Below, piece after piece: positions 60,325 to 64,000 of a DNA stretch of 64,000 nt. The number at the start of each line of letters is the position of its first letter. The stretch's first letter is position 1. The DNA comes from VXRD01 sp965242535 (GTDB lineage Bacteria; Latescibacterota; UBA2968), in contig OZ251458.1 of assembly GCA_965242535.1 (NCBI GenBank), forward strand, positions 3,596,001 to 3,660,000. The letters are read 5' to 3'. Made by a program: the position numbers and the translations under genes. Below the pieces are notes generated by a model. The model ran no database searches. It saw only the letters and a list, made by a program, of their open reading frames with translations, and was not told the origin of the DNA.

Positions 60325-61174
60325 GGGAAATCCTCCTTGAAAGACACGACAAGCGGGTGAGGGAAGCGGGAAGACGGGAGACGGGGATTAGCCACAAAAG
60401 GCACAAAAACACAAAAAGGCGATGCCCCCGTGCTCGGTCAAAGATACAAGACGGGAGAGGGAGCATGGCTTTTTTGATAGATGACCGAAAGGGGTGTTTT
60501 GATGGCTTTGAGCGAATGGATAACGAGATAAAACCCGTCACACTACCTCTCGCAAAATCGAGTGCGCGGGCAATTGTGCGATGGAACAATTCGATCATCT
60601 TTGACCTCCTTAAGACGGGAGACGGGAGACGGAAGTTTAGCCACAAAAGGCACAAAAGGCACAAAAGGCACAAAAGGCACAAAAGGCACAAAAGGCACAA
60701 AAGGCACAAAAACACAAAAAGGCGATGCCCCCGTGCTCGGTCAAAGATACAAGACGGGAGACGGGAGATGGAAGACGGGAGACGGGAGACGGGAGACGGA
60801 ATATGGCTTTTTTGATAGATGAATGCAAGGGCTGTTTTGATGGCTTTGGGACCTATCCCCCCGGCCCCCTTTCCTAGCAGGAAAGGGGGAGCATGGTTTA
60901 TTTGATGGATGAACGCAAGGGTTGTTTTGATGGCTTGAGCGATGGATACGGGGACAGGCACGGGGGTCTGTCCCTACAACGGATGGGATAAGGGGCGATG
61001 GGATTGCCCGTTGCCCTACTCTCGCTTTTAATCCCTCTCTCTGCCTATGCCCGTTTGGTGACCGGTGATTGACGGGCGAAGGCAGGACTTTGACTCACCG
61101 ATGGATACGAGGACAGGCACGGGGGCCTGTCCCTACAACGGATGGGATAAGGGGCGTGTCCTACTCTCGCCTCT
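60325..61174. repeat. Repeat-dense intergenic region
   Basis: Holds a 7-bp GACGGGA minisatellite (60612-60634, 60752-60800), a 9-bp GGCACAAAA tandem array (60641-60714, about eight copies), a duplicated block TTAGCCACAAAAGGCACAAA... followed by GGCGATGCCCCCGTGCTCGG (60388-60457 and 60637-60762), a CCTTTCCT/AGGAAAGG palindrome (60850-60890), and two direct copies of a 55-base unit with the GGACAGG palindrome (60942-60997, 61102-61155). The strong AAGGAGG of giant gene 2 is at 60332-60338. Small open frames here are spurious. Confidence 0.75.
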
Positions 61175-62749
61175 TCACATGCCCCAAATGTCGATTTCAA
61201 CGCCACTGCGAGACGCGCGGCGGCAGTGAAAAATTTTATCCTTCCAACGCTTACCAGCGCGCCGATCAAAGATCACCAGATGCCCCGCTTCGGCATCGCA
61301 ACGATCCATGTACTCGGCGGTCTGATCCAAGCCCTCGGCGATGGTCCGTTCCAAACCCTTGTGCAGAATTTTGCACTCGACCACGAATTTGCGCGTCTGA
61401 TCGCCCTGCGGCCAGACGATGAGCAGATCGGTACGCAGACGGCCCAAGCCATACTCGCGGTCGATGCGGCCGCCGCTATTCATGATGCGCTGTAAAAACG
61501 CCTGAAGCAATAACTGTGGACCGGCCTCCCGGTACTGAAACCGCCCGACCCAATGCTCGGAGTGCTCGCGGAAAAACTCTTGAAACGCCGCCATCAGCTT
61601 TGCCACATCCAAGCGGCCATCGCCATGCACATACCACGCGGGGTCTTGGACGATCCCGGTCTGCGTGGCGTACGTCAATTCGCGCGGCACGACTTCTGAG
61701 TAGATCGGATTGGCGATGCGGAGCGGGAGGTCTTGGGCGACCAAACCCAAATCGCGGACGTACTCGAGGTCTCGAGTCGAGAACGCACTCTGCTCGGTGC
61801 CGCTCAACAGCGGCTCGACCACGCGCCTGACCCGTTCCTCTTCGAGCTTATCCGTCAGTTGATCGAGATGCGTTTCCCGGCGCAAGATGAGTTGCTCGCG
61901 GGCGTCGAGGATGTCGGCATCGGTGATCGCACGGCTACGGTCTTTCGCGCCTTCGCCATAGAAGCAGGTCTCATCGGCCAGCGCGTTGACCAGCCACGGC
62001 TGACCCTGCGTCTGATTCCAAATCGTTTCCAACGCGCCGGGGGTGAACGCCTGACCCGTTTCCTCGGTGTGTTGCGCGAGCAGGGCGAGCACCTCCTCCC
62101 GCGAAAAATCGCCCAAACGCAGGGATCGCGCTTTGATATTGAACGCGCTCCCCCCGGTGATGATCGCATTGGACGAACCCGAGCGAATGCGGTAATCGCG
62201 CACATCGCGCACCCCGCACAGAATCACACTTTGCGGAAAACGCTCCGGGCGACTGTCGTAGCCGGCGCGCAACTGCCGCAACACGGACAGGAGCGAATCG
62301 CCGATCAAGGAGTCAATTTCGTCGATGAGTAGCACCAGGGGCTTCGAATCCGCCTCGGACCAGCGCGTCAATGCCTCCTGTAAAGCAGCGTGCGGACCGG
62401 ACTTTGTGAAAATATCGAGCCAACTCCCATCCAAAAATCCGTCGCCTATCGAACGCGCCCGAGACGCCAACCCAGCCAAAATGGTGCGCGTCACCTGTTC
62501 CGCATCTTCGCGTCCGGCCTGTCCGCCCTCGACATTGACGTACACGCAGCGATAATCGCCCCCGGCATTGAGCAGATCGCACAAGGACAACAGCGCAGAG
62601 GTCTTGCCCGTCTGCCGAGGCGCGTGCATGACGAAATAGCGTTTGTCGCGGATGAGCCGGCGAATCTCGTCGAGATTCAACCGTTCCAAAGGCGGGATGC
62701 AGTAGTGATCCGCAACGACCACCGGCCCGCTCGTGTTAAAAAAGCGCAT
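61175..62749 (-). CDS. AAA-like ATPase fused to PD-(D/E)XK-type nuclease domain
   Basis: From the ATG at 62749 (AAGGA about 8 bases upstream) the protein has 524 residues; the frame to 63157 is read-through of the neighbour. Walker A FVMHAPRQTGKTSALLSL, Walker B LVLLIDEIDSLIGDSLL, then a winged-helix-like middle (about 250-370) and a C-terminal nuclease-like part (LGRLRTDLLIVWP, KFVVECKILHKGL, GLDQTAEYMDRC) fitting a PD-(D/E)XK fold. Similar to AAA_35/PF14516-type proteins. Function unknown. It overlaps nothing; the sulfatase starts upstream on the same strand with 28 bases between, so they may be co-transcribed. Confidence 0.88.
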   Translation of the reverse strand: MRFFNTSGPVVVADHYCIPPLERLNLDEIRRLIRDKRYFVMHAPRQTGKTSALLSLCDLLNAGGDYRCVYVNVEGGQAGREDAEQVTRTILAGLASRARSIGDGFLDGSWLDIFTKSGPHAALQEALTRWSEADSKPLVLLIDEIDSLIGDSLLSVLRQLRAGYDSRPERFPQSVILCGVRDVRDYRIRSGSSNAIITGGSAFNIKARSLRLGDFSREEVLALLAQHTEETGQAFTPGALETIWNQTQGQPWLVNALADETCFYGEGAKDRSRAITDADILDAREQLILRRETHLDQLTDKLEEERVRRVVEPLLSGTEQSAFSTRDLEYVRDLGLVAQDLPLRIANPIYSEVVPRELTYATQTGIVQDPAWYVHGDGRLDVAKLMAAFQEFFREHSEHWVGRFQYREAGPQLLLQAFLQRIMNSGGRIDREYGLGRLRTDLLIVWPQGDQTRKFVVECKILHKGLERTIAEGLDQTAEYMDRCDAEAGHLVIFDRRAGKRWKDKIFHCRRASRSGVEIDIWGM

Positions 62750-62777
62750 AGCGATATTTCCTTGAGTGCGTGGATAA

Positions 62778-64000
62778 TCAAAGGGATTGTCGGTGGCGTT
62801 GGATGGCTTCCTGGATCCGCGTGACAACATCGGGATTCTCGGCGGCGATGTCGAGGCGTTCGGCGATATCCGTGCTGAGATCGAAGAGCAACGGGGGATC
62901 GTGCGTCTGATGGTTGTCGTAACCGCGCCATCCGCACGCTTCTTCCTTGCCCGCCGAGTCCCACGATTCGAAGACCAACTTGTGATTGCCCACGCGCGCG
63001 GCCCACAAGTTGCCGGGCTGACCGTAGAAAAACCACTCGGTGCGCGGACTCGCCGTGCCTTTGAGCAGGGTTTCCGAAAGGTCGAGGGCGTCCAGCGTCC
63101 GATCTCGCGGCGAGGACGCGCCGGTAAGGGATGCGATGGTGGCGATGAGATCGACATTTACGCCCATGTCGTCAATCGCCGCGGGCTGGATGGTGCCGGG
63201 CCAAGAGAAAATGCCCGGCACGCGAAAGCCGCCATCCCATGACGTGACTTTGCCATCGCGCAGGGGGCCGGGGGAGCCGCCCAGATCGTAGTAGGTCAAC
63301 CACGGACCATTGTCGCTGCTAAAAAATATCAGCGTGTTTTCCGCAAGCCCTCGCTCTTGCAGGGCATTGGCGATTTGCCCCACGGACCAGTCGATTTCCT
63401 CCACGACATCGCCATAGCGACCGGCCTTGCTGTGCCCTTCGAACGCCTGTGAACAGAAGATCGGCACATGCGGCATGGTGTGTCCCAAAAAGAGGAAAAA
63501 CGGGGCGTTTTGCCGCTTGATCCAACTGACCGATTCTTCGGTGTAGCGTTGGGTCAGCGCGGGTTGGTAGGCCGGCGTTTCAACGGCTTCGCGCTGGCGG
63601 TACAAGGAGATGGGGAAATCGGCGCTGGTGGCGTTTTTGATGTTTGCGTACGTGCGCTTAAAGCCCGCGCGCAAAGGGGCGTCATTGCTGCCCACGAGTC
63701 CGAAGTAATGGTCGAAGCCGCTGTCGTTGGGGTGCCTGCCGCCCGTTTCAAAACGCCCGCAAAGCCCCCACTTGCCGACATAACAAGTGGCATAGTCCTC
63801 TGCTTTGAGCATCTCGGCAATGGTGATTTCAGAAGGCGGCAGATCGGCCCAGGCGTTGCGTCCGGTTCGGTGAATCCGAATGGGCAAGCGCCCGGTCATA
63901 AGCGCGGTGCGGCTGGGGTTGCACAGGGGGCTGGCGGCGTAAAAGTTGGTCCACCGCTGTCCCTCGGTTGCGAGTTTGTCCAAGTTGGGCGTGCGAATGA
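62778..64000 (-). CDS. Sulfatase, N-terminus outside window
   Basis: Alkaline-phosphatase-fold sulfatase, 5' end cut by the window edge. The codons at 63984-63998 (IRTPN) continue the frame upstream, so at least 407 residues are present. The formylglycine motif is CNPSRTALMTGR with the Cys that a formylglycine-generating enzyme would modify. Further motifs are YVGKWGLCGRFETGG, GFDHYFGLVGS, FFLFLGHTMPHVP and SSDNGPWLTYY. It hydrolyses sulfate esters, probably of polysaccharides; the substrate is unknown. The N-terminal signal and metal-binding Asp-Asp region lie beyond 64000. Confidence 0.93.
   Translation of the reverse strand, partial: IRTPNLDKLATEGQRWTNFYAASPLCNPSRTALMTGRLPIRIHRTGRNAWADLPPSEITIAEMLKAEDYATCYVGKWGLCGRFETGGRHPNDSGFDHYFGLVGSNDAPLRAGFKRTYANIKNATSADFPISLYRQREAVETPAYQPALTQRYTEESVSWIKRQNAPFFLFLGHTMPHVPIFCSQAFEGHSKAGRYGDVVEEIDWSVGQIANALQERGLAENTLIFFSSDNGPWLTYYDLGGSPGPLRDGKVTSWDGGFRVPGIFSWPGTIQPAAIDDMGVNVDLIATIASLTGASSPRDRTLDALDLSETLLKGTASPRTEWFFYGQPGNLWAARVGNHKLVFESWDSAGKEEACGWRGYDNHQTHDPPLLFDLSTDIAERLDIAAENPDVVTRIQEAIQRHRQSL

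Noticed and set aside
60305..60961. N-terminal extension of giant gene 2 to 60961
   Set aside because: It translates minisatellites (repeated CLL and RLPSPVS) and lies upstream of a clear ribosome site and signal peptide.

Overview
The window is a bacterial chromosomal segment that includes the replication-origin neighbourhood. Its contents suggest a large-genome, repeat-rich, probably aquatic or host-associated bacterium of an uncultured lineage such as Poribacteria or Latescibacterota. That taxonomic guess is weak: it rests on a sulfatase, a phytanoyl-CoA-dioxygenase fragment, giant Calx-beta/He_PIG proteins and AAA-ATPase/PD-(D/E)XK genes. No rRNA is present to settle it. Base composition shifts visibly. 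The block at about 11.6-23.4 kb (origin, rsmG-rpmH, dnaA, insertion-sequence debris) is AT-rich, and the rest is GC-rich.

Layout. 1-11520 (-): the first 3,840 codons of a giant secreted repeat protein that runs off the left edge. 11.5-14.0 kb: a decayed nadE, a cluster of DnaA boxes that looks like oriC, transposase debris and a MITE-like repeat. 14.0-18.5 kb (-): the conserved rpmH-rnpA-yidC-mnmE-rsmG operon with two parS-type sites, driven by a consensus sigma70 promoter. 18.97-20.35 kb (+): dnaA. 20.6-23.4 kb: an XRE regulator, an unannotated structured-RNA candidate with its own promoter, a cyclophilin lipoprotein flanked by IS fragments, and tRNA-fMet. 23.5-34.8 kb (-): corC-like, ybeY, pgpH-like and phoH genes, LysM and small lipoproteins, aspS, hisS and an rnhB-yraN fusion. 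34.9-38.6 kb (+): a heterodimeric ABC exporter. 38.6-45.1 kb: a MITE-like element, a Cys-rich protein, and an ECF sigma/HlyD/ABC-ATPase efflux locus split by an IS110 element. 45.4-51.8 kb (-): a six-gene glycan-biosynthesis cluster facing a truncated PhyH gene. 51.9-64.0 kb (-): an AAA-ATPase/PDDEXK protein, a second giant repeat protein with a dockerin-like C-terminus, a second ATPase/PDDEXK protein and a partial sulfatase.

The most notable signals are these. A 16-base poly-C tract lies just after the start of the second giant surface protein. It puts the well-placed start codon out of frame, which is the signature of a phase-variable switch in the OFF state. A comparable 13-base poly-C tract lies at the 5' end of the first giant gene. 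A multi-hairpin RNA candidate sits at 21.26-21.55 kb. RNase HII is fused to YraN. The IS110 recombinase has a substituted acidic residue and a long non-coding end that could hold a bridge RNA. Several dispersed repeat families (a GGACAGG palindrome, 7-bp and 9-bp minisatellites, two MITE-like elements) fill the intergenic space.

All readings were made by eye from the sequence. No database search, codon-usage or RNA-folding computation was run.
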